A DNA stretch of 64,000 nt, taken from the NCBI GenBank assembly GCA_950106755.1, contig OX467084.1, positions 682,001 through 746,000 on the forward strand, written 5' to 3'. This stretch comes from Climacium dendroides. Taxonomy: Eukaryota; Streptophyta; Bryopsida; Hypnales; Climaciaceae. This document shows positions 1 to 11,587 of the stretch, piece by piece. Every line of letters begins with the position of its first letter. The stretch's first letter is position 1. A program made the position numbers and the translations under genes. The notes under the pieces were generated by a model. The model ran no database searches. It saw nothing but the letters and a program-made list of their open reading frames with translations, and had not been told where the DNA came from.

Positions 1-769
1 GTTAGGGTAATACTGCTCGGATGCCGGTATAGCATGTGTGTAGGATATAGCCCTAGGTGAAAAGGGGTATCAGAGAGGCTGCTAGCAAACTTCCGTGTAT
101 GGAGGTATTGCCGGACGTGCCCGAATTCCGGATTGCCAGAATTCTTCGTAGAACAAAGTTAAGCCCCGGCGCAAGCCCAAGAAAGTACAGGAGAAACCAG
201 CAGGTCGACAGGAGGCTCAGTGTTTGGTTAAAGGTTTGAATGTCGTTGTAGTTCTTGACTGTCCCTGTGTGACCTAATCCGGAAGAGCTTCCGGATTCGT
301 GAGGCGATGGAACAGGAGGACACTTCCGGTCCTTGAAGAGTTAGGTTGCTGTTAGTATTGGAGAGAGAGAGAGAGGGAGAGTGAAAGAGAACGTGTTTCC
401 GGACACGGTAAGCATCCGGACGGTGGATCTGGCCACTCGTCACCCAAACCCAGGGATCCCGGAAGGGACACTGAAACGGTTTCCGGATCCTTCCAGAATC
501 CACCCGGCACTAGTGTCCGGACCAGACCGAAAGTCCGGAATAATCCGACGGAGAGAAAAGTGAGTGCTTAGACTGGGATAGCCTATGAAACTATAATCCA
601 CAAGTCCTCGTGGGAACGATTCCAGAGCGGTTTACTCTAAGAAGGCCTTCGGTGTGAATTAAGGGCTAATTGGAGGAATACTGGTCCGACTAATCGCTAC
701 AGTTCTTCCTGTATTGGATCTGGAACTCATTGAGTTCCTTCACAATCCGACCCAGGGGATCCTAGTTCC
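1..769. other. Unassigned sequence, window start
   Basis: No reading frame with a recognisable domain was found here. The stretch is rich in CCGGA/TCCGG words (for example around 280-300 and 400-545), a flavour shared with 2040-2200, so it may be flanking or untranslated sequence of the decayed element to its right. I see no RNA gene, LTR end or other boundary. Confidence 0.3.
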
Positions 770-1581
770 AGACCGAATCAACTCCCTTACTATCTTCTCC
801 TATCTCTAGGTCTTTGTCCTTCCGGTCTTGCCTCCTCCATTGTGACTTAGCTTCCTCGACCGGTATAGTATCCGCCTCTGAATCTTCCTCTTCCTGCCCG
901 GCTTCCTCATCCGGGTCTTCTATTTCAAATTCTGACATGGCTTTGGCCGTATCGTATGAATCTAACTCTCAATTTGTAAGCCAGCCATGTGCTTCGTACA
1001 AGTGGTAGAGAAAAGGGATTATAGGGGAAGGTTTAGACTTCCTTATACCTCCTACCAACTTTTTTATTTGATCTCTCATCACTACGCCTCAATCTACTTT
1101 CCAGTCACCCGACAGTGCACCAAAAATAGTATTCGCCAGGGTAACCGTAATCCTGTTTGGTCGCTCTGGACTAAGGATGGCTGCTAGATACTTCATTAAT
1201 CATTTTTCCCTACCATTTATGCATTCTGCCACAAGGAAACCATCCTTCTTCGTTGGGGGATTCTAGAACTTACCCACAAAGAAGCGGTCCATCCGGGAAG
1301 CCGGTCCCTTGTCCATCTTAAGTTTTGAAATCGTACGTCTCCCGCCATAGTGTTGGAGTTTAGTCCTCGGGCTGGCTCTTTGACGTCTCCTTCCATTTCC
1401 TCAATGGCGCGCCGATTACTTCCCTCACAATCTCCTCGTCTTTCAAATTCCATGGCCGGGCTAGAAATCCCTCACACCCCATCTGCCGGAGGTCTTCTTC
1501 TAGCTCCGCTTTCTCTCTTGGATCCGCTGGTATCACAGGCTTTACCATGCGCAAGGATACAACTACCTCTTCTCTCACCAT
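770..1581 (-). pseudogene. Decayed coding remnant, gag-like or host-like, unknown
   Basis: Read on the minus strand, this stretch gives protein-like sequence in shifting frames. It begins with a segment containing GCEGFLARPWNLKDEE (from 1581), continues through KKDGFLVAECINGRE near 1230, then ITVTLANTIFGALSGDWKVD near 1120, IPFLYHLYEAHGWL near 1010, and a strongly acidic tail near 850-950. Several stops and frameshifts interrupt it, so it is not functional. I do not recognise the family. The position beside a Ty3/gypsy pol on the same strand makes a structural gene of a mobile element plausible, but a captured host gene is equally possible. A primer-site-like word at about 1100-1125 is coding sequence in this reading, not a PBS. 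Confidence 0.4.
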
Positions 1582-2365
1582 CGTGGGCTATTCTCTCAAA
1601 CCCTCTCAGTGACCGGAATCACTCTTTGGAGTCTCACAATCACTAGCGCTCTAGTCTTCCTATTTTGCTCAAGAATCCTCCTCAAGAGTCGCCTCACCAA
1701 TACACTTCTAATTCTACACTCATACGTGAACTTCTAAGCGAACTCTCCTCTTGAGACCTGTCTGTCTTTAATTTTGTCCGTAAACTGAGCCCGTAACTCT
1801 TCTCTTTGGCTGACATATAAGTACACCGCAAATGCTCCTCACCAGCCTCTTTTTAAGGTAGTTTCCCAACAAAAGGAGGTCTCAGCCACATGCCCCTCCT
1901 ATTTCTAGGGCTTCATTCATCGGGGACCGTTACAAGTGACTGTTTTCCTCAAAATAGACCTGCTCTCGAGTGTGGTCTAGAACTAGGTAGGCACCTATTA
2001 CACTTGGATTGCCTGCCATCCGTTTCTAGTCTCCGGTCTTTTATTTTCTTCCGGTTTTCGGTTTCTAATAAAAATCACTCTAACCTACTCCTGACCTATC
2101 TATGCTGTTTCCGGGTTTTCGGTTTTCGGTTTTCGGTTATTTTTGTTAACACTATTATCTATTCTAAAGTAACCCTATTCCGGTATCCGGTTCCTAACTA
2201 CTTACAGTCTACTTTTCTAACGAAAAACAAAAAAAAATAGGGACTAAGGAGCTCTAGTCCCCTTATTTCCCTTCTAAACCTAAAGACTGGATTCTCGTGC
2301 TCCCACATTACCCCATTTTCACTTGTGAGCGTCCTCGTAAACACACTGAAATCTAGTTTTAGACC
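1582..2365. other. Non-coding stretch left of old gypsy integrase
   Basis: No gene recognised. It lies downstream (minus-strand sense) of the integrase stop codon, so it is the expected place for the 3' untranslated region and possibly the 3' LTR of the older Ty3/gypsy element, but I could not find matching LTR ends. A short tandem run of TTTTCGG (three units) sits at 2116-2138. Confidence 0.35.
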
Positions 2366-3522
2366 TCAGTGAAGTCTGGAATTTCCTAAGCCTGAATCCG
2401 GGTCAAAAAATGATTCTAGATTATACTTCTTCACCCTAGATCCATTGACTCTGGTATCCATCTCAAGTCCTCGCAGATCTTCTAGTTGGAGTGACCCATT
2501 GGGGTAAATTTTGTTTACCTTATATGGACCCATCCATCTGGTATGCAACTTACCCGGAAAATCTTCATGTTGATTATCATATAATAACACAAATCCTCCT
2601 TCGACTCCATGACTTTTGGGTAACCTTGCATCGAAACCACTTTTGCGTTTGGATTGAACTACTATAGTTCTTTCCAATACTTTCGACTGAGCTTCTTCCA
2701 AATCCTTGATTGTCAGCAACCGGATTTGTAGATTCCGATCTTGAACTCCTCTTCTGGCTGCCAAGACCCGATGTGTCTCTACTTCGATCTCAATCTTGTG
2801 CAACGCCGCCTGTCCAAACACTAGGAAGAAGGGACTCTTCCCCGTGGTCGTTTTCTCCAAAGTATTATAGACGTGCACAGCAGAAGGTAGTTTCCGGTCC
2901 CAATCAGTTTTGTGGGCGGAAACCATCTTCAACAAACTCCTCTCAACGATCCCGTTAGCTCGCTCCGTTAATCTGTTGGCCTTCGGATTGTAAGAAGTTG
3001 TCTTCCTATGCTTGATCATGTAGGTTGTTGTGATGGCCCGGATCATGTTATTCAAGAAATGCGTTCCTTGATCGCTAACCAGCTCTAATGGATGTCCAAA
3101 CCGCATCATAATTTCTTCAAATAAGAAGGTTGCTACTGTTGTAGCATCATTCCTTCTTGTGGCTTTCGCCTCTACCCACTTGGTAGCATAATCTATCGCT
3201 AAGATTATGTATTTCTTCTTTCTAGCAGTGACCGGATTAATCGGTCCAATGAAGTCGATTCCCCATTTTTCGAATGGAGTAAGAGGGATGATCGGGGTCA
3301 GTGGCCAGTGATTTTTGAAAGAGGGTGCGCCCGTCCTTTGACACTGATCACATGTGGCAATAAATGCTTTCACATCCCTTATCATCGAAGGCCACCAATA
3401 TCCAGCCATCCGGATCCGGTTTACGGTTGTAACGCCTGCAAAGTATCCCCCCGAGGGACCAAAATGTAGAGCCATCATTACTTGCTTCCTTTTCTTCTTC
3501 TCCAAACACCTTCGTAACTGAT
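2366..3522 (-). pseudogene. Old Ty3/gypsy pol, integrase part
   Basis: This is the integrase end of a Ty3/gypsy polyprotein. The zinc-binding HHCC region reads HFGPSGGYF...CDQCQ, the catalytic core has WGIDFIGPI, then LVSDQGTHF and a C-terminal Glu in LTERANGIVE, and a GPY-like segment (GPYKVNKIYPNGSLQL) follows. The frame runs rightwards into the LTR of copy 1, which contributes about 20 foreign residues in that direction. Skipping copy 1 and one CTGAT target duplication joins this segment in frame to the RNase H end at 11588, giving continuous sequence GVLFKMGADDQLRRCLE across the junction. The integrase part is open, but upstream parts are broken, so the element is dead. It has no chromodomain and is a different lineage from copies 1-3. 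Confidence 0.85.
3518..3522. repeat. Target site duplication CTGAT, left of copy 1
   Basis: CTGAT immediately precedes the TGTCGCGACC end of the LTR and is repeated at 11588-11592 just after the GGCGTGACA end. A perfect 5-bp duplication is standard for Ty3/gypsy integration and proves that both outer ends of copy 1 are original. Confidence 0.92.
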
Positions 3523-4812
3523 TGTCGCGACCCAAATGACACCTACCAGCTCCCAGCAGCTCACTAGGTTCACCCCAGTCCACTTATAGCGTCACTTGGT
3601 CACCAACTGCCTAACACTGCACATGCCAAGCACCCACAATGTTAGTCCCCATTCCCAACTCATTTGCCAAGTCCCAGTCACCAAAACTACTAGCACACAC
3701 TCCCATCGTGACACCGGGCATGTCACTTAGTAACATGGGGCGGAACTTCCACCTTAATGTGCAAGGACCCATGGTGGCACTACTCACCATGGTCCTAACC
3801 GCCCTTGAGTGTCACCCCACTCCATGCTAGCCCTTTTTGCATTTGCTACTCATCCACTAGAGGTAACCGGCGCTCACAACTAGGGACACATCCGAGGAGG
3901 CCTAGCAAGGAGCAGGACTTCACCCAACCGATGCCACGGGACACACACAAGTGTCCCATGGTGCTTTGAAGTAGTGGTGAAGTCACCACCACCAACCATG
4001 AGTCACCGGGACTCACCAAGGCTTCAAGAGGGAGTGAGGAGGGAGACCAACCCCTCCTATAGTACTCTCTGTGGTATTCGGCAGACCCCCCCGTCCTAGG
4101 TCGAAGGAAGTCCTTGAATAACCTTGGGTTGTGGAAGACCACCCACTTCCAACCCAAATCGCCAAGTTACGTCACCGTTTGGGCTCCCGAACTTCCAACC
4201 GGCGTAACTTTGCGCTCCAAGCTCCAAATCAACATGCGAGCCCATTTTAGACATCTACGTGACGAGTAGATGCCGATGGACTGCTCACTCGTCCCATTTA
4301 GACAAGTTCTCGCAAAGTTATGGCCCTCTAAAGATTCGGATGCACCGGGGGAGGCGTCACACCTTCACCACGGCTCTTCTTTTGGCCATAACTTTTGACT
4401 CATGTCTTAGAACCTCGTAATGCTTGTCATTCTAGGTTGCTTGTGTTCATATCTTTCCAATGATATGCCACATGCCATACTTTGTTGTGGGATTCATTGG
4501 GAACCCCTCACACCTAGCCCTCAAGTGTCCCGGCGCCACCGGGACACAGTCAACTTTGAGCGGCCATAACTTTTCGCTCACAACTCCAAATTGCGCGTTC
4601 TTTGCGCCATTAGAAGCGTATTGTCAAGAGCTTTCCAAGCATGTGTGACACTCTCATGTTCACTTCAAAACTAGGGCGCTATTGCGCCCTGTTTGATCGG
4701 GAGTCTCTTCATTCTCCCTACTTAGTCTATTGCAAGGCTTGGGAAGTCACCCCCAAGGTCCCCCTTGCGCACTTAGGTACATTGGGCACCCCAAGTAGAT
4801 AGGGGCGTGACA
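3523..4812 (-). repeat. 3' LTR of chromovirus copy 1
   Basis: A 1290-bp repeat bounded on the plus strand by TGTCGCGACC and GGGGCGTGACA (in element sense TGTCACGCCCC...GGTCGCGACA). The same unit recurs at 10531-11587 (partial), 20001-21292, 24436-25726, 25727-26756 (partial), 56676-57966 and 63453-64000 (partial). A sense-strand frame of about 103 codons (3846-4157 here) stays open in most copies; see findings. Confidence 0.93.
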
Positions 4813-5674
4813 CTCACCCCCACCAAATAGGGTCGATGCCCTCATCGACATTACTTCTAGTCGGAAGCATTGACTTAAAAAGGGTAGCCATCCCCCTCAA
4901 CACTTTCATTGCGTTCTGGGTAGCTAACCCCGCAATGACCCAAGTACTCATTTACTTAGTTCAAATGGCTAAGTCTCCAAAGGTGGCACTAGATAAGCCC
5001 ATGGTTTTGGCACCCTGGACGGCAAACATCCAAGGACCTAGACCTAAACTAAAGGGACTTATCTACTTTGAGACTCTCCCGGTTTGCCCTCTTTTGGCTC
5101 CGAGTTAGGCTCAACTAGCCTATCTTACTTACATGACTAGGAAGAACTCAAGGCTCATCAATTTCTACTTGGTTGCAACACCAAGACCCCTCTCCAACAT
5201 TTAAGTTATCAAGTGATGAACTTTGCAAGCCTAGAGATAGTGCCAAGTCCCGCCCGACTTGTCCTTTGAGTACTCTCCCGAGGCATGGATGATCAATCCA
5301 TGTGTAGACAATGGTCTACTCCCAAAGGGCACTTTTATAAGCCCGTGCCACTATCTTGCTCCCGCCCGAGCAAGTCCTAAGCTTGAAAGTCAAAAGGGTT
5401 TAGTCCCTTGCAACCTTCAAGCCAAGGCCCCTATTTTGCAGCATTCTCAAAATTGATTTACGTATCATTCCATCCTCTTCTACTAAACCAAACATCAATG
5501 AGACTAGGACTCATCTCATAGTGCTAATGCCAATCAAGAGCTAACTCACACACAAAGAGTCATTTCCAACATTGCAACTTTATTTCAAAACAAGTACACA
5601 ATAGACAAGCGCATAAATGCACTGTTTACACAAGTGTTGTGTTTCTCCTCCACTAACAAAGGTTGATGTCCTCA
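4813..5674 (-). other. 3' untranslated region and polypurine tract, copy 1
   Basis: Between the chromodomain stop and the 3' LTR lie about 860 bases without a sense gene. The polypurine tract is at 4813-4828; in element sense it reads ATTTGGTGGGGGTGAG and abuts the LTR, where plus-strand DNA synthesis would start. The same tract occurs in copy 2 (24420-24435) and copy 3 (57967-57982). Confidence 0.8.
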
Positions 5675-6139
5675 TCAATTCCTACGCGGCTTTTTGTTGG
5701 AATGTCTACTTTGTTCAAATCGATCCACCACCTCCTTTGCATGAACCATATCTTTGGCATTCACCCAAGTTGCTTCCTTTTCATGATACCCCCGCCATTT
5801 CACTAAGTATTCTTTGCCCCTTTTCTTAGTATTTCTATTCTTGAGAATCCCTTCCACCTCATACTCAAGGTGTTCTCCAACTAACTCAGGGAGAGGCCGC
5901 AACACTTGCTTGCGTTCCGGCCTCAAGGTATCCTCATGATATGGCTTCAACAATGAAACATGAAAAGTTGGGTGCACCTTGATTTCCTGTGGCAATTCTA
6001 ACTTATAAACATCCTCAAACAACCGCTCGGCGATGACAAAGGGACCTGCATATTTGGCCATGAACTTAGGTGTTAGTCCTTCTGGCAATGTGAAGTTCTT
6101 CACATTCAACCACACCTTTTGTCCCACAGCATACTCCAC
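5675..6139 (-). pseudogene. Chromodomain C-terminus of copy 1 polyprotein
   Basis: This is the tail of the Ty3/gypsy polyprotein, about 154 residues in frame with the integrase but separated from it by a TAG stop at 6137-6139, where copy 3 has a Gln codon. It starts with the integrase GPY-type module (VGQKVWLNVKNFTLP...KYAGPFVIAERL) and ends with a chromodomain at about residues 93-143, with YEVEGIL, then EYLVKWRGY, then the aromatic W in ATWV. Chromodomains steer integration toward modified chromatin. Read-through of the TAG would be needed for a full-length product; more simply this is one inactivating mutation. Confidence 0.9.
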
Positions 6140-9100
6140 CTAGCGTCTCCCTTTGTTCACTTGTTTGATGTATCTCTTTTGTGCCTTGTCTAGATGCAAC
6201 TTGATCTTCTCAAGCATAGCTTCTCTATGCACAACAAAGTCTTCTGCAACTTGGCTTCTCTCAAACTCTGATTGCAACCCCTCCAAGGCAAGGTCCGTAG
6301 GCATAAGTGGCTCCACACCATAAGCCACTTTGAATGGCGATTCTCCTGTAGCTACATGTTTGGCTTTGTTGTAACTAAACTCAGCCAAAGCCAAATACTC
6401 TGTCCAATCACTTTGGTCAGCACTCACATAGTTTCTAAGGTATTGATTCAAGACCCCATTCACCCTCTCTGTTTGCCCATCTGTTTGAGGATGAAACGCT
6501 GTGCTAAATGAAAGTTTGGTCTTCATTTTCCTAAACAAGTGCCTCCAAAATGCACTTGTGAATTTAGGATCTCTATCAGAGACAATCACCCTAGGCAATC
6601 CACTATGCCTCCACCAAGTGTTGAAAAAGAGTGTGGCTGTTTGAAATGCAGTTGCCACTCCTGTTGTTGGCGCCATCCTGGCCAACTTGCTAAACCGATC
6701 TACCACCACAAAGATGGCATCAAATCCTTGTGACTCCGGTAAACTAGTGATGAAGTCCATGGAAATACATTCCCATGGACCATTTGGAATGGGCAAAGGC
6801 TTAAGTAATCCAACTTGTTTTTGGTATGAAGCTCGGTTGGATTGAAAGATGACACAAGTCTTTACATAATGTGCAATGTCTTCTTTCATCCCAGGCCAAT
6901 AGAACCTCTTAGCCACAAAACTTATGGTGGCTTTCTCACCTCTATGACCTGCAAGAGGCTTGTCATGCTCCTCCTTCAAGACTTGCAACTTCAACTTGCC
7001 TTTGGGGACATACACCCTACCTTGTTTGAATTTGATTAGGCCTTGGTGTAATCGAATCCCCTTCACTTTTTTGCCAACCCTCAAATCACTTAGGAACTTT
7101 TGAGCTTCTGGATCCTTCATGTAAGCCTCCCTTATTCTCCTAGCTAAGTCACTTTCTCCCTCATACATTAACCTTAGTATTTGACTAAAACTTGGTTTGA
7201 ACTCATCCTTTCGGCTAAGGGCATCGGGCACCACATTTTCTTTGCCCGGTTTGTGAATCAAGTCCACTTTCATAAGAGCCAAAGTGTCATACCACCTCAA
7301 TTGCTTGGCTGTCACTCTAGCTTGGCTCTCAAAATACTTCAACGACACATTATCGGTGAACACCTTGGTTTGATGAAGACCAAGGTAATGTTGCCATGTC
7401 TTCAAACAATGCACCACTGCAAACATCTCCTTTTCATGTGTTGGCCACTTGGTTTGGGTCCCATCTAACTTCTTGCTTTCAAAAGCAATGGGCCTCCCAC
7501 CTTGCATCAACACTCCCCCAATTGCAAAATCACTTGCATCCGTGTGTACCTCAAAAGGTTGATCAAACTCAGGAAACTTCAACACTGGATGAGAAGAAAG
7601 TTTGGCCTTGAGCTCCTCAAAAGCTTGCTCACATGACTTGGACCACACTATGGCTTGGTTCTTTTTCAACAAGTCAGACAAAGGTTTGGCAATCTTAGAG
7701 AAGTCCCTAATGAACCTCCTATAATAATTAGCAAGTCCAAGAAATGACCTTACACCTTTTTGGGTGGTAGGTGGTTTCCACTCCTTGATTGCTTCTACCT
7801 TCTTTGTATCCGACTTGATCCCTAATCCAGACAACATGTGGCCCAAGAAGTCAATCTCCATTAAACCAAACTCACTTTTCTCTCCATTTGCATACAACTT
7901 GTATTCCCTAAGCCTTCCCAACACAATCTCAAGGTGCTTAGCATGCTCCTCCGCCGTCTTGGAGTACACCAAGATGTCATCAATGTAGACAATGACAAAT
8001 TCATCCATCTCTTGATGGAACACGGTGTTCATAAGGGTGGTGAATGTTGAAGGGGCATTGCATAGACCAAAAGGCATCACCAAAAACTCATAGGACCCAT
8101 ATCGGGTCCTACATGCTGTCTTTTCAATGTCTCCAAGTGCAATTCGATTTTGGTAGTACCCTGACTTCAAATCAATGCGGCTAAAGTACACCGCCCCTAC
8201 CAACCTATCAAAGAGATCATCAATTCGAGGTAAAGGATAGTTGTTCTTAATGGTGATCTTATTGAGTGCCCTATAATCCACACACATGCGAAGTTTTCCA
8301 TCCTTCTTGTCCACAAACAAGACTGGCGCTCCATAAGGTGACTTGTTCTTGCGAATGTATCCTTTAGCTAAGAGCTCATTGAGTTGGTGTTTCAACTCTT
8401 TCAACTCCCTTTGATTCAACCGGTAAGGTGCCTTGGATGGTGGTTGTGATCTAGGCACCACCTCAATCTTGTGATCCACTTCTCTTTTAGGAGGCAAAGC
8501 ATCAGGCAACTTAGTTGTCAAAACATCCATAAACTTATGGATTACACTTGTTACACACTTTGGAGGGGAATTGGCCCTATTAGCCAACTTCTTTTCCTCT
8601 CCAACCACACCAGCACGCATAACAATCAAGAACTTAGTATCACTAAGTTCTTCCAAAACTACTAGATGGATTTGAGTCCCCAACATCTTGGGTGACTTAG
8701 TTATTTCTAACTCTATCTCTTTTCCATCTACATTGGCAACCACCTTCAAAGATGGCCGCCTTCTTATGTCTACTTCATAAGTATCTAGGAAAGTATTTCC
8801 TAAGATGAGATCTACCCCATCCATATCACACACCGTGAAGTCCTCCACAAAGGTGAACTTCCCACACTTCACTTCCACGTTTGTTGCCACCTTACTTGTC
8901 TTGTGCGGCTTGCCCTTGGCAAACTGCACTTTGATGGGCTTGCAAGACTCCTTGATTTGCAAGCCCAACTCTTTAGCAAGTCTTGGGCTCACGAATGAGT
9001 GAGTTGCACCTGTATCCACCAGGAGTGAAACATCATGCTTACTTATGGATCCTTTTAAGAACAACAAGCAGGGACTCAACTTGAGTTGATTTGCCTTAGC

Positions 9101-10034
9101 CAAGAAGCCACCTTGAAGAACATGCTCTCCAATGTGAGAGCGTGCATTTTGAACACTCACCTTAGGTTTGGTGCAACCCCGGGACAAGTGGCCCTTTTCT
9201 CCACAATTGTAACAAGTCATTTGGCTCACATCCCTTTTAGTTTTGTCACCCCCTTTGTCAATGCCCTTAGCTTGTCCTTCTTTTGGCCCACTTGACTTGG
9301 CTCCATCCCCACCATGCTTGCTCTTCATCCAAACATGACGCCTCAACTTGCGCTTGGAGTGTTTGCTTGAGTCACCTGTTGAAGGCCCATCTTTAGCCTT
9401 CTTGTTTTGGCCTTCATCATCACCAATCCTTTCCGCCAACTTCAACAACTCCGCACAAGTCTCTAGAAGTTGGGGCATTCTAAACAATGCACGTTCTGCC
9501 CAACTTTGCAACCCATTGAAGAAAATGATCTTCTTGGCTAGCTCATCTAGCCTTGGAAGCACATTCAAGTGTGCATTAAACTCCCGTACATACCCTCTAA
9601 GACTCCCTGTTTGCTTGAGTCTTACAAGTGCCACTCCATCACGAATGTCTTGGTATTCTGGGGTGAAGCGGTCGCTAATGCGTTCCTTGAAACCAGCCCA
9701 AGTCAAGTTGTCCACCACCTCAGGACTTTCCCCACGAAAGTGAGTCCACCAAAGCAAAGCATGATCCTTGAGAAAGGTCACCGCAATGGTGATCTTGTCT
9801 TCTTCAGGTGCTCTTTGAGCTTCAAAGTACAACTCCAATTCCACCAAAAAGTCCTTCACCTTATGGGCCTTGCCAATGCCTGTGAAAGAAGATGGCATGT
9901 TGGTTTTGCACAATTTGTAAGAAGAAGAGGTAGAACCCTTCTCCTTAAGCTCTTTGATTTCACCTTGCATCACCTGAAGTGTTTTGACAAGTTCTTCAAA
10001 CATGAGGTCATGCCCTTTCCGTTTGCGATCACGT
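6140..10034 (-). CDS. Gag-pol polyprotein of chromovirus copy 1
   Basis: A single long frame encodes capsid, protease, reverse transcriptase, RNase H and integrase. Counting from the Met at 10153, the capsid region (retrotransposon gag type) is about residues 80-250; the zinc knuckle [14 protein letters not shown] is at 314-327; protease DTGATHSF starts at 380; reverse transcriptase has VDYRALN near 625, [10 protein letters not shown] near 695 and YIDD at 723-726; RNase H has [10 protein letters not shown] near 871. Integrase has H1063/H1070 and catalytic D1133, D1193 and E1229 with the expected D-35-E spacing. One zinc cysteine is lost: CVIFQ stands where copy 3 has CVTCQ. The first about 39 codons of the open frame (10035-10153) come from inverted LTR sequence, not from true gag. 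The real gag start lies in the inverted block, so this protein is probably not made as such. Confidence 0.93.
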
Positions 10035-10530
10035 TGAAGGTGGAAGTTCCGCCCCATGTTACTAAGTGACATGCCCGGTGTCACGATGGGAGTGTGTGCT
10101 AGTAGTCCCGGTGACTGGGACTTGGCAGATGAGTTGGGAATGGGGACTAACACTGTGGGTGCTTGGCATGTGCAGTGTTAGGCAGTTGGTGACCAAGTGA
10201 CGCTGTAAGTGGACTGGGGTGAACCTAGTGAGCTGCTGGGAGCTGGTAGGTGTCATTTGGGTCGCGACATTTGGTATCAGAGCAGGGCTACGTTGGTGTG
10301 CAGTGAGTCTTGGAGCCATGGTGAGAGCCAAGACAGGTGAAGCTGGAGCTTCAAGACAAGGGCGCCAAACACGTAGTCAAGGTTTGGAGGCTAATGAGCC
10401 TTCCTTGGAGGAAACTCAAGGAGGGGATTCTCTTCATTGGGAACAAACGAGACAAGAATTGACTCCCATTGAGGAAGAGAATGTGGAAACTAGTGCCAAG
10501 GAAGGTGACACCGCCACTAGTCCCGGGAAA
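10035..10530 (+). repeat. 496-bp inverted segment carrying LTR end, PBS and gag start
   Basis: This block is in plus orientation although the rest of copy 1 is minus. It holds the inner end of the LTR (10035-10269, ending GTCGCGACA), a TT spacer, the PBS (10272-10283), the gag start codon (10318, [12 protein letters not shown]) and about 70 gag codons up to CCCGGGAAA. In copy 3 the same sequences run in the orientation of the element and join gag at CCCGGGAAACCCCAACGTGA on one side and the LTR at CCACCTTAATGTGCAAGG on the other, which fixes both breakpoints to within a few bases. Confidence 0.9.
10272..10283 (+). other. Primer binding site (initiator Met tRNA), inverted
   Basis: TGGTATCAGAGC lies two bases after an LTR end (GTCGCGACA) and matches the 3' end of plant initiator-Met tRNA, the usual primer for Ty1 and many Ty3 elements. 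In copy 1 it faces the wrong way because of the inversion. Confidence 0.88.
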
Positions 10531-11587
10531 TGTGCAAGGACCCATGGTGGCACTACTCACCATGGTCCTAACCGCCCTTGAGTGTCACCCCACTCCATGC
10601 TAGCCCTTTTTGCATTTGCTACTCATCCACTAGAGGTAACCGGCGCTCACAACTAGGGACACATCCGAGGAGGCCTAGCAAGGAGCAGGACTACACCCAA
10701 CCGATGCCACGGGACACACACAAGTGTCCCATGGTGCTTTGAAGTAGTGGTGAAGTCACCACCACCAACCATGAGTCACCGGGACTCACCAAGGCTTCAA
10801 GAGGGAGTGAGGAGGGAGACCAACCCCTCCTATAGTACTCTCTGTGGTATTCGGCAGACCCCCCCGTCCTAGGTCGAAGGAAGTCCTTGGATAACCTTGG
10901 GTTGTGGAAGACCACCCACTTCCAACCCAAATCGCCAAGTTACGTCACCGTTTGGGCTCCCGAACTTCCAACCGGCGTAACTTTGCGCTCCAAGCTCCAA
11001 ATCCAACATGCGAGCCCATTTTAGACATCTACGTGACGAGTAGATGCCGATGGACTGCTCACTCGTCCCATTTGGACAAGTTCTCACAAAGTTATGGCCC
11101 TCTAAAGATTCGGATGCACCGGGGGAGGCGTCACGCCTTCACCACGGCTCTTCTTTTGGCCATAACTTTTGACTCATGTCTTAGAACCTCGTAATGCTTG
11201 TCATTCTAGGTTGCTTGTGTTCATAGCTTTCCAATGATATGCCACATGCCATACTTTGTTGTGGGATTCATTGGGAACCCCTCACACCTAGCCCTCAAGT
11301 GTCCCGACGCCACCGGGACACAGTCAACTTTGAGCGGCCATAACTTTTCGCTCACAACTGCAAATTGCGCATTCTTTGCGCCATTAGAAGCGTATTGTCA
11401 AGAGCTTTCCAAGCATGTGTGACACTCTCATGTTCACTTCAAAATCAGGGCGCTATTGCGCCCTGTTTGATCGGGAGTCTCTTCATTCTCCCTACCTAGT
11501 CTATTGCAAGGCTTGGGAAGTCACTCCCAAGGTCCCCCCTTGCGCACTTAGGTACATTGGGCACCCCAAGTAGATAGGGGCGTGACA
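10531..11587 (-). repeat. 5' LTR of copy 1, remaining part
   Basis: This is the outer part of the 5' LTR in its original orientation, from TGTGCAAGGACCC to GGCGTGACA. The missing inner end (about 235 bp) is in the inverted block to the left. The open frame seen in other LTR copies is cut short here by a stop near 10691. Confidence 0.9.

Larger units (their letters stand above)
3523..11587 (-). mobile_element. Chromovirus (Ty3/gypsy) copy 1, complete insertion
   Basis: An LTR retrotransposon of about 8.07 kb lies on the minus strand inside the older gypsy pol. Order in its own sense: 5' LTR (right), PBS, gag-pol, chromodomain, polypurine tract, 3' LTR (left). Both outer ends are intact and flanked by CTGAT. 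It is nearly coding-intact: the polyprotein is open from gag to the end of integrase with one TAG stop (6137-6139) before the chromodomain part. A 496-bp inversion (10035-10530) has turned the PBS, the start of gag and the inner end of the 5' LTR around, so the element can no longer prime reverse transcription normally. Confidence 0.93.

Noticed and set aside
1098..1128. Minus-strand TTTTTGGTGCACTGTCGGG resembles the PBS region of Tat/Athila elements.
   Set aside because: It falls inside a continuous protein-like reading (TLANTIFGALSGDWKVD) and no LTR end precedes it.
4460..4648. Recurrent 62-codon frame starting MICHMPYFVVGF in each LTR.
   Set aside because: It is antisense to the element and its recurrence is explained by LTR repetition.
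5617..9743. Many plus-strand frames of 60-160 codons across copy 1.
   Set aside because: They are shadows of the minus-strand polyprotein and recur in the same places in copies 2 and 3.
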